Source: Streptomyces roseolus
GTDB lineage: Bacteria; Actinomycetota; Actinomycetes; Streptomycetales; Streptomycetaceae
DNA: 64,000 bases
Assembly (NCBI RefSeq): GCF_014649855.1
Contig: NZ_BMTV01000029.1
Location: 1 to 64,000, forward strand
Reading direction: 5' to 3'
Part shown: positions 54,533 through 63,019 of the stretch, piece by piece
Position numbering within the stretch: position 1 is the stretch's first letter
How the letters are laid out: every line of letters starts with the position of its first letter
The notes under the pieces: model-generated
Told to the model about the DNA's origin: nothing
The model's database searches: none
Seen by the model: only the letters and a program-made list of their open reading frames with translations
Program-made: the position numbers and the translations under genes

Positions 54533-56668
54533 ATGAGCGCAGAGGCCACGAACCCCGTGAGCGCGGCCGAGACGGCCGCCACCGACCCCCGCGTCCGCAG
54601 GCGCGCACGCGCCCGGCTCGACCTGCGCAGGATCGGCCGCGCGGCCCTGCTCGGCGCCACCGCGGGCCCCGCCCCGCGCGACCGGCTGCCGGACGCCATC
54701 AGCCACGTCGCCGAGGCGCACCGCGCCCACCACCCCGAGGCCGACCTCACGGTGCTGCGCCGGGCGTACGTGCTCGCCGAGTCCTCGCACCGCGGCCAGT
54801 TCCGCAAGAGCGGCGAGCCGTACATCACCCACCCGCTCGCCGTCACCCTCATCCTCGCCGAGCTGGGCGCCGAGACCACCACCCTGACCGCCTCCCTCCT
54901 CCACGACACCGTCGAGGACACCGAGGTGACGCTCGATCAGGTCCGCAGGGAGTTCGGCGACGAGGTCGCGTACCTCGTCGACGGCGTCACCAAGGTGGAG
55001 AAGATCGACTACGGCGCCGCCGCCGAACCCGAGACCTTCCGCAAGATGCTCGTCGCCACCGGCGACGACGTCCGCGTCATGTCCATCAAACTCGCCGACC
55101 GGCTGCACAACATGCGCACCCTCGGCGTGATGCGGCCCGAGAAACAGGCCCGCATCGCCAAGGTCACCCGCGACGTCCTCATCCCGCTCGCCGAACGGCT
55201 CGGCGTGCAGGCCCTCAAGACCGAACTGGAGGACCTGGTCTTCGCCATCCTCCACCCCGAGGAGTACGAGGCCACCCGCGCGCTCATCGCCGAGGCCACC
55301 GGCTCCGGATCGCCGGACGCGCTCGCCGCCGTCGCCGAACAGGTCGGCACCGTCCTGCGCGAGGCGGACATCGCCGCCGAAGTCCTGGTCCGGCCCCGCC
55401 ACTTCGTCTCCGTCCACCGCGTCCGGCTCAAGCGCGGCGAGCTGCGCGGCTGCGACTTCGGACGGCTCCTCGTCCTCGTCGCCGAGGACGCCGACTGCTA
55501 CGCCGTCCTCGGCGAGCTGCACACCTGCTTCACCCCGCTGATCTCGGAGTTCAAGGACTTCATCGCGGCCCCCAAGTTCAACCTGTACCAGTCGCTGCAC
55601 ACCGCGATCGCCGCCCCCGACGGGGCCGTCGCGGAGGTCCTGATCCGCACCCACCGCATGCACAAGGTCGCCGAGGCGGGCGTCGTGGCCCTCGGCAGCC
55701 CCCTCGGGGCGGCCCCGGAGGGCGTCGACCCGTCCGAGACCGCCGAGGACGGAGAGCGCACCGACCCCACCCGCCCCGGCTGGCTCGCCCGCCTCCTCGA
55801 CTGGCAGGAGTCCGCGCCCGACCCCGACACCTTCTGGAGCTCGCTGCGCGCCGACCTCGCCGAGGACCACGAGATCACCGTCTTCCGCGCCGACGGCGGA
55901 ACCCTCGGCCTGCCCGCCGGCTCCACCTGCGTCGACGCCGCCTACGCCCAGCACGGCGCGGCCGCCCACACCTGCCTCGGCGCCCGCGTCAACGGCCGCC
56001 TCGCGCCCCTGGGCACCGTCCTCTCCGACGGCGACACCGTGCAGCTGCTCCTCGCACAGGACGCCGGCTCCGGGCCCTCCCCGGAGTGGCTGGACCACGC
56101 CCGTACCCCGGCCGCGCGGATCGCGATCACCGCCTGGCTCCAGGCGCACCCGGAGGCCGCCGCCCCGCCCGCCGCGGCCCCCCGCCCGCCGCTCAGCGTC
56201 GCCGCCGACCGCCGCTCCGGCGCCGAGCTCCACGCCGACCTCGACGACGCCCCCGCCACCCCGGTCCGGCCGGCCGGCTGCTGCACCCCCGTGCCCCCCG
56301 ACGACATCACCGGCTTCCGGGTCAGGGGCGGCGCCGTCACCGCGCACCGCACGGGCTGTCCGGCCGTGGACGTCATGCGCCGCCTCGGCCGCGCCGCCGT
56401 CCCCGTGCGCTGGGGCGACGCCGCCCACTGCCGGGTCACGCTGGTAGCCGAATCGTTCGGCCGCCCCGGCCTGCTCGCCGACCTCACCGAGGCCATCGCC
56501 ACCGCCGGCGCCGAGGTGGTCTCCGCCACCGTCGAGCCGCCGAGCGAGCAGCGGGTCCGCCACACCTACACCCTGCAGCTGGCCGACGCCGCCGCGCTCC
56601 CCGCCCTCATGCGCGCCATGCGCGAGGTCCCCGGCGTGTACGACGTGGCCCGGACCCACCGCCTCTGA
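54533..56668 (+). CDS. rshA: RelA/SpoT homologue RshA with degenerate synthetase domain
   Basis: A 711-aa stringent-response protein. The HD hydrolase domain is intact: 'HRGQFRKSGEPYITHPLAV', 'LLHDTVEDTEVT' and 'VRVMSIKLADRLHNMRTLG'. The synthetase region keeps 'FKDFIAAPKFNLYQSLHT' but the usual 'GRDFDDIYDLVGIR' segment is replaced by 'LRGCDFGRLLVLV', so synthesis of (p)ppGpp is doubtful. TGS ('EITVFRADGGTLGLPAGSTC') and a C-terminal ACT domain ('GRPGLLADLTEAIATAGAEV') follow. It is distinct from the main streptomycete RelA. GGAGGT precedes the ATG; TAGCAT at 54462-54467 may be its -10. Confidence 0.88.
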   Translation: MSAEATNPVSAAETAATDPRVRRRARARLDLRRIGRAALLGATAGPAPRDRLPDAISHVAEAHRAHHPEADLTVLRRAYVLAESSHRGQFRKSGEPYITHPLAVTLILAELGAETTTLTASLLHDTVEDTEVTLDQVRREFGDEVAYLVDGVTKVEKIDYGAAAEPETFRKMLVATGDDVRVMSIKLADRLHNMRTLGVMRPEKQARIAKVTRDVLIPLAERLGVQALKTELEDLVFAILHPEEYEATRALIAEATGSGSPDALAAVAEQVGTVLREADIAAEVLVRPRHFVSVHRVRLKRGELRGCDFGRLLVLVAEDADCYAVLGELHTCFTPLISEFKDFIAAPKFNLYQSLHTAIAAPDGAVAEVLIRTHRMHKVAEAGVVALGSPLGAAPEGVDPSETAEDGERTDPTRPGWLARLLDWQESAPDPDTFWSSLRADLAEDHEITVFRADGGTLGLPAGSTCVDAAYAQHGAAAHTCLGARVNGRLAPLGTVLSDGDTVQLLLAQDAGSGPSPEWLDHARTPAARIAITAWLQAHPEAAAPPAAAPRPPLSVAADRRSGAELHADLDDAPATPVRPAGCCTPVPPDDITGFRVRGGAVTAHRTGCPAVDVMRRLGRAAVPVRWGDAAHCRVTLVAESFGRPGLLADLTEAIATAGAEVVSATVEPPSEQRVRHTYTLQLADAAALPALMRAMREVPGVYDVARTHRL

Positions 56669-56753
56669 TCCTCCCGCCCGCGGGTGACACCTTCGGGTGG
56701 CGGCCGAGCGCGTCGGCCCGGGGAGCGGGCCCGGGCCCTGGTAGCCCTGGCCC

Positions 56754-58304
56754 ATGGCGCACACTTCCCCGCCCCGCCCGCCTGCCCCCACCACCGGCGC
56801 CCCCGGCGCCGACGCCCCCGCGACCGGGGCCCCGCCCGCCCCCCGGCGACCGCGCCGGAGTCCCTGGCTGCGGACCGCCGGGCTCGTCGCCGCCGGCGCC
56901 GGACTGGTCGCCGCGACCGTGCCCGCCCCCACCCCGCTCGGCATCGGCGACCCGCTCTTCCCCCACCTCGGGAACCCGGGGTACGACGTCCTCGCCTACG
57001 AGATCGACCTCACCTACTCCGGTGTGAACACCGAGCCGCTGGCCGCCGTCACCCGCGTCGACGCCCTCGCCACCGCCGACCTCGACCGGCTCCACCTCGA
57101 CTTCACGCACGGCACGGTCTCCGGCGTCACCGTCGACGGCGTACCGGCCGGTTTCGCGACCGGCGGCGAGGACCTGGTCGTCACCCCCGTCGTGCCGATC
57201 GACGCCGGCGAGGCCGTCACCGTGACCGTCCGCCACACCAGCGACCCCCGCGGCCCCGCCGCGAGCGGCGGCTGGGTGCGCACCTCCGACGGCCTCGCCA
57301 TGGCCAACCAGGCCGACGCCGCCCACCGCGTCTTCCCGTCCAACGACCACCCCTCCGACAAGGCCGCCTTCACCTTCCGGATCACCGCCCCGAGCGAGCT
57401 GACGGCCGTCGCCAACGGCCTGCCCGCCGGCCGTGACGACAACGGCGCCACCACCACCTGGACCTACCGCGTCCACCACCCCATGGCCACCGAACTCGCC
57501 CAGGTCTCCATCGGCCGCTCCGCCGTCCTCCACCGCACCGGGCCGCGCGGCCTCCCGATCCGGGACGTGGTCCGCGCCCAGGACCGGGAGACCATGGAGC
57601 CCTGGCTGCGCAGGACCCCCGGCCACCTGGAGTGGATGGAGGGCAAGGTCGGCCCGTACCCCTTCGAGACGTACGGCGTGCTGATCGCCGACGCCACCAC
57701 CGGCTTCGAGCTGGAGACCCAGACCCTCTCCCTCTTCGAACGGCGCCTCTTCACCGACCCCCGCTTCCCCGAGTGGTACGTGGACGCCGTCATGGTCCAC
57801 GAGCTGGCCCACCAGTGGTTCGGCGACAGCGTCTCCCCGCGCACCTGGTCCGACCTGTGGCTCAACGAGGGGCACGCCAGCTGGTACGAGGCGCTGTACG
57901 CCGACGAGACGGCCGGCAAGTCCCTGGAGAAGCGGATGAAGGCCGCGTACGCCGCCTCCGACGGCTGGCGCGCCGACGGCGGGCCCCCGGCGGCGCCCCG
58001 CCCGCCCGCGCCCGGGCAGAAGATCAGCCTCTTCCGGCCCGTCGTCTACGACGGCAGCGCGCTCGTCCTCTACGCCCTGCGGGAGACCGTCGGCGCCGAC
58101 GCCTTCGACCGGCTCCAGCGGCGCTGGGTCGCCGCCCACCGGGACGGCACCGCCGCCACCGCCGACTTCACGGCCCTCGCGGAGCAGGTCTCCGGGCAGG
58201 ACCTCGACGCCTTCTTCGACGGGTGGCTGTACGGGGAGAAGACCCCGCCGATGCCCGGCCACCCGGACTGGCGCTCCCTTCCCGCACGGGACGCCGCCCG
58301 CTGA
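56754..58304 (+). CDS. M1-family zinc metallopeptidase, secreted or membrane-anchored
   Basis: A 516-aa aminopeptidase-like protein. After a Pro/Ala-rich cytoplasmic stretch, residues 38-58 ('LRTAGLVAAGAGLVAATV') form a signal anchor. The zinc site is HELAHQW at 349-355 with Glu372 in 'LWLNEGHASWYEALY', the expected HExxH-x18-E spacing. The exopeptidase motif is changed: no clear GxMEN is seen, but 'TTGFELETQTLSLF' (FELE in place of GAMEN) occupies that place, as in other short bacterial M1 members. 516 aa is short against 850 for PepN. Confidence 0.85.
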   Translation: MAHTSPPRPPAPTTGAPGADAPATGAPPAPRRPRRSPWLRTAGLVAAGAGLVAATVPAPTPLGIGDPLFPHLGNPGYDVLAYEIDLTYSGVNTEPLAAVTRVDALATADLDRLHLDFTHGTVSGVTVDGVPAGFATGGEDLVVTPVVPIDAGEAVTVTVRHTSDPRGPAASGGWVRTSDGLAMANQADAAHRVFPSNDHPSDKAAFTFRITAPSELTAVANGLPAGRDDNGATTTWTYRVHHPMATELAQVSIGRSAVLHRTGPRGLPIRDVVRAQDRETMEPWLRRTPGHLEWMEGKVGPYPFETYGVLIADATTGFELETQTLSLFERRLFTDPRFPEWYVDAVMVHELAHQWFGDSVSPRTWSDLWLNEGHASWYEALYADETAGKSLEKRMKAAYAASDGWRADGGPPAAPRPPAPGQKISLFRPVVYDGSALVLYALRETVGADAFDRLQRRWVAAHRDGTAATADFTALAEQVSGQDLDAFFDGWLYGEKTPPMPGHPDWRSLPARDAAR

Positions 58305-58313
58305 GGAAACCCG

Positions 58314-58342
58314 GGTGACGGCCGCCCGGCCGCCGTGTCACC
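58314..58342 (+). terminator. Terminator after the M1 peptidase gene
   Basis: GGTGAC (58314-58319) pairs with GTCACC (58337-58342), with further GGC/GCC pairing inside and a two-base bulge; it begins nine bases after the stop. A second hairpin, GCGCGGGG-AGTT-CCCCGCGC, is at 58366-58385. Confidence 0.55.
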
Positions 58343-58464
58343 ATTTTCAGGTCGGCGACGCGGCCGCGCGGGGAGTTCCCCGCGCTCCGGGAACCCTGCG
58401 GGAATCTTCCGGGGCCGCCGCGCGTTGTCACCGACATCATCGTTCCAACCGACGTAAGGATCCA

Positions 58465-59958
58465 ATGACCTCCTCTTCTTCCCCTTCCCAGGACGAGCAG
58501 AGCTTCGCGCAGTCGCGCCGCACCGAGAGCCTTCGGGCCGATGCCCTGATGGAAGAGGACGTCGCCTGGAGCCACGAGATCGACGGAGAGCGGGACGGCG
58601 AGCAGTTCGACCGCTCCGAGCGCGCGGCCCTGCGTCGTGTCGTCGGCCTCTCCACCGAGCTCGAGGACGTCACCGAGGTCGAGTACCGGCAGCTGCGCCT
58701 GGAGCGCGTCGTGCTCGTCGGCGTCTGGACCTCGGGGACCGTGCGGGACGCCGAGAACTCCCTGGCGGAGCTCGCGGCCCTCGCCGAGACGGCGGGTGCC
58801 CTCGTCCTCGACGGCGTGATCCAGCGCCGCGACAAGCCCGACCCGGCCACCTTCATCGGTTCCGGCAAGGCCCAGGAGCTCCGGGACATCGTCGTCGAGT
58901 CCGGCGCCGACACCGTCGTCTGCGACGGCGAGCTCAGCCCCGGCCAGCTCATCGCCCTCGAAGACGTCGTCAAGGTCAAGGTGGTCGACCGGACCGCCCT
59001 GATCCTCGACATCTTCGCCCAGCACGCCAAGTCCCGAGAGGGCAAGGCGCAGGTCGCCCTCGCGCAGATGCAGTACATGCTGCCGCGCCTGCGCGGCTGG
59101 GGCCAGTCGCTCTCCCGGCAGATGGGTGGCGGCGGCGGTGGCGGCATGGCCACCCGCGGTCCCGGTGAGACCAAGATCGAGACCGACCGGCGCCGCATCC
59201 GCGAGAAGATGGCGAAGATGCGCCGGGAGATCGCCGAGATGAAGACCGGCCGTGACATCAAGCGGCAGGAGCGGCGCCGCCACAAGGTGCCGTCGGTCGC
59301 CATCGCCGGATACACCAACGCCGGCAAGTCCTCCCTGCTCAACCGCCTCACGGGCGCCGGAGTCCTGGTGGAGAACGCCCTGTTCGCCACCCTCGACCCG
59401 ACCGTCCGCCGGGCCGAGACGCCGTCCGGCCGGGTCTACACCCTGGCCGACACCGTCGGCTTCGTCCGGCACCTGCCGCACCACCTGGTCGAGGCGTTCC
59501 GCTCCACCATGGAGGAGGTCGCCGACGCCGACCTCATCCTGCACGTGGTGGACGGCTCGCACCCCGCCCCGGAGGAGCAGCTGGCCGCCGTGCGCGAGGT
59601 CTTCCGGGACGTCGGCGCGGGCGACGTGCCGGAGATCGTGATCGTCAACAAGGCCGACGCGGCCGACCCGCTGGTCCTCCAGCGGCTGCTCCGCGTCGAG
59701 AAGCACTCCATGGCCGTCTCCGCCCGCTCGGGCGAGGGCATCGAGGAGCTGCTCGCCCTGATCGACCGCGAGCTGCCGCGCCCGGAGGTGGAGATCGAGG
59801 TCCTCCTGCCGTACACGCAGGGCGGTCTCGTCTCCCGCGTCCACGCCGAGGGCGAGATGCTCTCCGAGGAGCACACCCCCGAGGGCACGCTGGTCAAGGC
59901 CCGGGTGCACGAGGAGCTGGCGGCGGCGCTCGCGCCGTACGTCCCCGCCGCGCACTGA
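58465..59958 (+). CDS. hflX: GTPase HflX
   Basis: A 497-aa ribosome-associated GTPase that splits stalled or heat-damaged ribosomes. The N-terminal HflX domain contains 'FIGSGKAQELRDIV' and the Gly-rich loop 'GGGGGGGMATRGPGETKIE'; the GTPase domain has G1 'GYTNAGKSS' (282-290), 'DTVGFVRHLPHHLVEAF' and 'NKAD' (near 395). AAGGA precedes the ATG at 58465. A bidirectional terminator follows. Confidence 0.95.
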   Translation: MTSSSSPSQDEQSFAQSRRTESLRADALMEEDVAWSHEIDGERDGEQFDRSERAALRRVVGLSTELEDVTEVEYRQLRLERVVLVGVWTSGTVRDAENSLAELAALAETAGALVLDGVIQRRDKPDPATFIGSGKAQELRDIVVESGADTVVCDGELSPGQLIALEDVVKVKVVDRTALILDIFAQHAKSREGKAQVALAQMQYMLPRLRGWGQSLSRQMGGGGGGGMATRGPGETKIETDRRRIREKMAKMRREIAEMKTGRDIKRQERRRHKVPSVAIAGYTNAGKSSLLNRLTGAGVLVENALFATLDPTVRRAETPSGRVYTLADTVGFVRHLPHHLVEAFRSTMEEVADADLILHVVDGSHPAPEEQLAAVREVFRDVGAGDVPEIVIVNKADAADPLVLQRLLRVEKHSMAVSARSGEGIEELLALIDRELPRPEVEIEVLLPYTQGGLVSRVHAEGEMLSEEHTPEGTLVKARVHEELAAALAPYVPAAH

Positions 59959-59978
59959 GCCGACGGCAAGGCGCCACG

Positions 59979-60011
59979 AAGGGGGCGGGACCGATCCGGT
60001 CCCGCCCCCTT
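59979..60011. terminator. Bidirectional terminator between hflX and the protease gene
   Basis: A perfect 14-bp stem, AAGGGGGCGGGACC (59979-59992) with GGTCCCGCCCCCTT (59998-60011), closes the 5-nt loop GATCC. With A residues on one side and T on the other it works as an intrinsic terminator for both convergent genes. Confidence 0.9.
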
Positions 60012-60048
60012 CCTCACGTGCCCGCGGCTCTCTCCGCGAGCGTGCCGC

Positions 60049-61227
60049 CTACCGGCCGGCGTACTTCTTGCTGACCTCGTCGAAGATCGCCTTGGCCTCG
60101 GCGCCGAGTCGGGGACCCGCCAGCCAGCCGGCCGTCGACGGGCCGATCGAGGTGTTCGACACCAGCGCCGGCTTGCCGTCCCGGCCCTGCGCGATCCAGC
60201 CGCCACCGGACGAACCGGCCGTCATCGTGCAGCCGATGCGGTACATCGTCGGCTGCTCCGCCTTCAGCGAGAGCCGGCCCGGCTCGTCCGCGCACCGGAA
60301 CATCTTCTGGCCGTCGAACGGCGGCGCCGCCGGGTAGCCGGTGGCCGTCATGGCCTTGATCTTCGGCACGGCCGGGGCGTTGAACTCGACCGGCAGGGCC
60401 GTACCGACCGTCTCCTCCAGGGACTTGCCGGACGAACCCTTCTCCGGGGTGACCTGGATGACCGCGAAGTCGTACGGGGCACCCGCGCCGCCGGTGGACG
60501 CGCCCTGCGCGATCCACTCGTCGGAGGTCTTCACCCAGTCCGCCCACCACACGCCGTACGGGGCGATCTGCTCGCGCGTCGCCTTCTCCAGCGCGGAGGT
60601 CTCCATCGCGGCGTCGTTGTAGGAGGGGACGAAGGCGATGTTGCGGTACCAGCCGCCCTCCTTGCCCTTGTGGACGCAGTGGCCGGCCGTCCACACCAGG
60701 TTGGACTTGCCGGGGTGGGCCGGGTCCTTCACCACGGTGGCCGAGCAGACCATCGAACCGTCGGGACCGTCGAAGAACACCTTTCCGGACGCGGGCGAGT
60801 TCGCGTGGTACTTCGCCGGCACCGGCTGCGCCTTCACCGGGTCCGGCGTCGGGTCGGTGACGCCCTCGTCACCGGAGATGTCCTCCTCCTCGACCGGGCG
60901 CGGCTCGGGACGCTCGGCGTCCCGCATCCGGTCCGGGTCCCAGAGGTCCTCGATGATCGGGTTGACGAAGTCCTTCGCCTCGCGAAGCCACTTGTCCTTG
61001 TCCCAGTTCTTCCACTCGCCGTCGCGCCACTTGTCGAGATCGATCCCGTGGTCCTTCAGCCGCTGCTTCAGGTCCTCCGGAATCTTGATCTTGTCGACCG
61101 GGTTCTCGCTCACCGGCGCGCTGGGCTTGTCTCCTGCGTTCTCCTCGGTCGGGCCACAGGCCGTCGCGGTGAGCGTCAGCGCCGCGACGGCGGACGCCGC
61201 CATCAGCAGCGGACGAATCGATCGCAT
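60049..61227 (-). CDS. Secreted trypsin-like serine protease, lipoprotein
   Basis: A 392-aa chymotrypsin-fold protease. The signal 'MRSIRPLLMAASAVAALTLT' ends in a lipobox with Cys24 ('TATAC'). A charged, Trp/Asp/Lys-rich region (40-125) follows. The triad appears as His in 'VWTAGHCVHKGKEG' (near 181), Asp in 'APYDFAVIQV' and Ser in 'MTAGSSGGGWIAQ' (near 339). Lipid anchoring would keep it on the outer face of the membrane. Substrates unknown. Confidence 0.88.
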   Translation of the reverse strand: MRSIRPLLMAASAVAALTLTATACGPTEENAGDKPSAPVSENPVDKIKIPEDLKQRLKDHGIDLDKWRDGEWKNWDKDKWLREAKDFVNPIIEDLWDPDRMRDAERPEPRPVEEEDISGDEGVTDPTPDPVKAQPVPAKYHANSPASGKVFFDGPDGSMVCSATVVKDPAHPGKSNLVWTAGHCVHKGKEGGWYRNIAFVPSYNDAAMETSALEKATREQIAPYGVWWADWVKTSDEWIAQGASTGGAGAPYDFAVIQVTPEKGSSGKSLEETVGTALPVEFNAPAVPKIKAMTATGYPAAPPFDGQKMFRCADEPGRLSLKAEQPTMYRIGCTMTAGSSGGGWIAQGRDGKPALVSNTSIGPSTAGWLAGPRLGAEAKAIFDEVSKKYAGR

Positions 61228-61556
61228 CTCGTGATCCCCCTGGGACTACGTCAACTGGTGCATTTCCGGGCTTCGGTCGCACTCGCGTCCGACCGGACGC
61301 GGGAACGACGGCCCCCACTATGCCGGTGCCGGAGGGGACGGTACGCGCCCCGGCGGCGGTTCCGGAGCCGGTGCGGCCGTTGTCATGCCGTGATCCGGGA
61401 CACGCCAAGGATCTTGCCCCCGGCCCGTGTTCCCCGGCAGTTCCCGTCGTTGGTACGGGCGGGGGACACAACGGCGGCGCTCGGAGCGGCCTTCGAGCAC
61501 GCCCGGACGCCCCGTCGATGTGCAACGCAACCGTTATCGCGGGAGGACAGCGAGCC
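61228..61556. other. Divergent gene-free region upstream of the siderophore genes
   Basis: The 329 nt between the protease and the aminotransferase hold promoters for both. I see a short hairpin CGCGTCC-GACC-GGACGCG near 61284-61301, and no match to the 19-bp iron box (TTAGGTTAGGCTAACCTAA type) expected for DmdR1/IdeR control. An in-frame ATG at 61518 lacks a ribosome binding site. Confidence 0.4.
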
Positions 61557-62981
61557 GTGGCCGTTACCGAATCAGCTTCAGCCACCGCCCCGACCCGGCG
61601 GGGGTACGGGACGGCGGCGGGAGGCGGGTACGAGGCGATCCTGCGGCGGCAGGCCCAGCGCGAGTCCGCCGCCCGCACCTACGCCCGCTCGCTGCCGATC
61701 GTCCCGGTCCGTGCCCGCGGCCTGACCATCGAGGGCGCCGACGGCCGCCGCTACCTCGACTGCCTCTCCGGCGCCGGCACCCTCGCGCTCGGCCACAACC
61801 ACCCCGTCGTCCTCGAAGCCATCCGCAAGGTCCTCGAATCCGGCGCCCCCCTCCACGTCCTCGACCTCGCCACCCCCGTCAAGGACGCCTTCACCTCCGA
61901 GCTCTTCGCCACCCTCCCCCCGGAGCTCGCCGCCGACGCGCGCGTCCAGTTCTGCGGACCCGCCGGCACCGACGCCGTCGAGGCCGCCCTCAAGCTGGTC
62001 CGCACCGCCACCGGACGCCGCGGCCTCTTCGCCTTCACCGGCGCCTACCACGGGATGACCGCCGGGGCCCTCGCCGTCTCGGGCGGCGCCGAGGACGTCC
62101 GCGTCACCCGCCTCCCGTACCCGCAGTCGTACCGCTGTCCCTACGGCATCGGCGGCGAGCGCGGCGCCGAACTCTCCGCCCGGTGGACCGAGTCCCTCCT
62201 CGACGACCCCAAGAGCGGCGTCACCACCCCGGCCGGGATGATCGTGGAGGCCGTCCAGGGCGAGGGCGGCGTCCTCCCCGCACCCGACGCCTGGCTGCGC
62301 CGCATGCGGAGCATCACCGCCCGGCACTCCGTCCCCCTCGTCGTCGACGAGGTCCAGACCGGGGTCGGGCGCACCGGAACCTTCTGGGCGGTCGAACACA
62401 GCGGCGTCGTCCCCGACGTGATGGTCCTCTCCAAGGCCATCGGCGGCTCCCTCCCGCTCGCCGTCGTCGTGTACCGCTCCGGGCTCGACGCCTGGGAGCC
62501 GGGCGCCCACGCCGGCACCTTCCGCGGCAACCAGCTCGCCATGGCCGCCGGCACCGCCACCCTCGCGTACGTCCGCGAGAACCGGCTCGCCGACCGGGCC
62601 GCCACCCTCGGCGCCCGCATGCTCGGCCGCCTCCAGGGGCTCCAGGCCGCGCACCCCTGCGTCGGCGACGTCCGGGGCCGCGGCCTCATGATCGGCGTCG
62701 AGCTCGTCGACCCCGAGGCCGCGGGACCCGACGACGCCGTCCCGCCCGCCGCCCCGGCCCTCGCCCGAGCCGTCCGGGAGGAATGCCTCGCCCGCGGACT
62801 CATCGTCGAGCTCGGCGGCCGCCACTCCGCCGTCGTACGGCTCCTCCCGCCGCTCACCCTCACCGACGAGCAGGCCACCGCCGTCCTCGACCGCTTCGCC
62901 GACGCCCTCGCCGCCGCCGAACGGGCCCACGTCCCCAGGCCGCCCGCCCCCCACAGGCCCGCCCCCGGACCGTCCCACTGA
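61557..62981 (+). CDS. Diaminobutyrate-2-oxoglutarate-type PLP aminotransferase
   Basis: A 474-aa class III aminotransferase. The PLP Lys is K293 in 'MVLSKAIGGSLPLAVVVY', the pocket Asp in 'LVVDEVQTGVGRTGTFW', and 'FTGAYHGMTAGALAVSGG' and 'GTFRGNQLAMAAG' are conserved. Homologues convert aspartate semialdehyde to 2,4-diaminobutyrate for siderophores or ectoine; the following siderophore synthetase decides for the former. GTG 61557 has GGGAGG about ten bases upstream. Confidence 0.88.
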   Translation: MAVTESASATAPTRRGYGTAAGGGYEAILRRQAQRESAARTYARSLPIVPVRARGLTIEGADGRRYLDCLSGAGTLALGHNHPVVLEAIRKVLESGAPLHVLDLATPVKDAFTSELFATLPPELAADARVQFCGPAGTDAVEAALKLVRTATGRRGLFAFTGAYHGMTAGALAVSGGAEDVRVTRLPYPQSYRCPYGIGGERGAELSARWTESLLDDPKSGVTTPAGMIVEAVQGEGGVLPAPDAWLRRMRSITARHSVPLVVDEVQTGVGRTGTFWAVEHSGVVPDVMVLSKAIGGSLPLAVVVYRSGLDAWEPGAHAGTFRGNQLAMAAGTATLAYVRENRLADRAATLGARMLGRLQGLQAAHPCVGDVRGRGLMIGVELVDPEAAGPDDAVPPAAPALARAVREECLARGLIVELGGRHSAVVRLLPPLTLTDEQATAVLDRFADALAAAERAHVPRPPAPHRPAPGPSH

Positions 62982-63019
62982 CCCGGACCGCCCCCGGCCC
63001 CCTCCCCAAGGAAACCCGC

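Noticed and set aside
56610..58262. Minus-strand open frame opposite the M1 peptidase.
   Set aside because: Gly/Val/Asp/Arg-rich shadow; the plus strand has an exact HExxH-x18-E zinc site.
61228..61556. Searched for a DmdR1/IdeR iron box or a Zur-type site upstream of the siderophore genes.
   Set aside because: The closest stretch (TGCAACGCAACCGTTATCGCG near 61520) has no convincing dyad symmetry or match to the known consensus.
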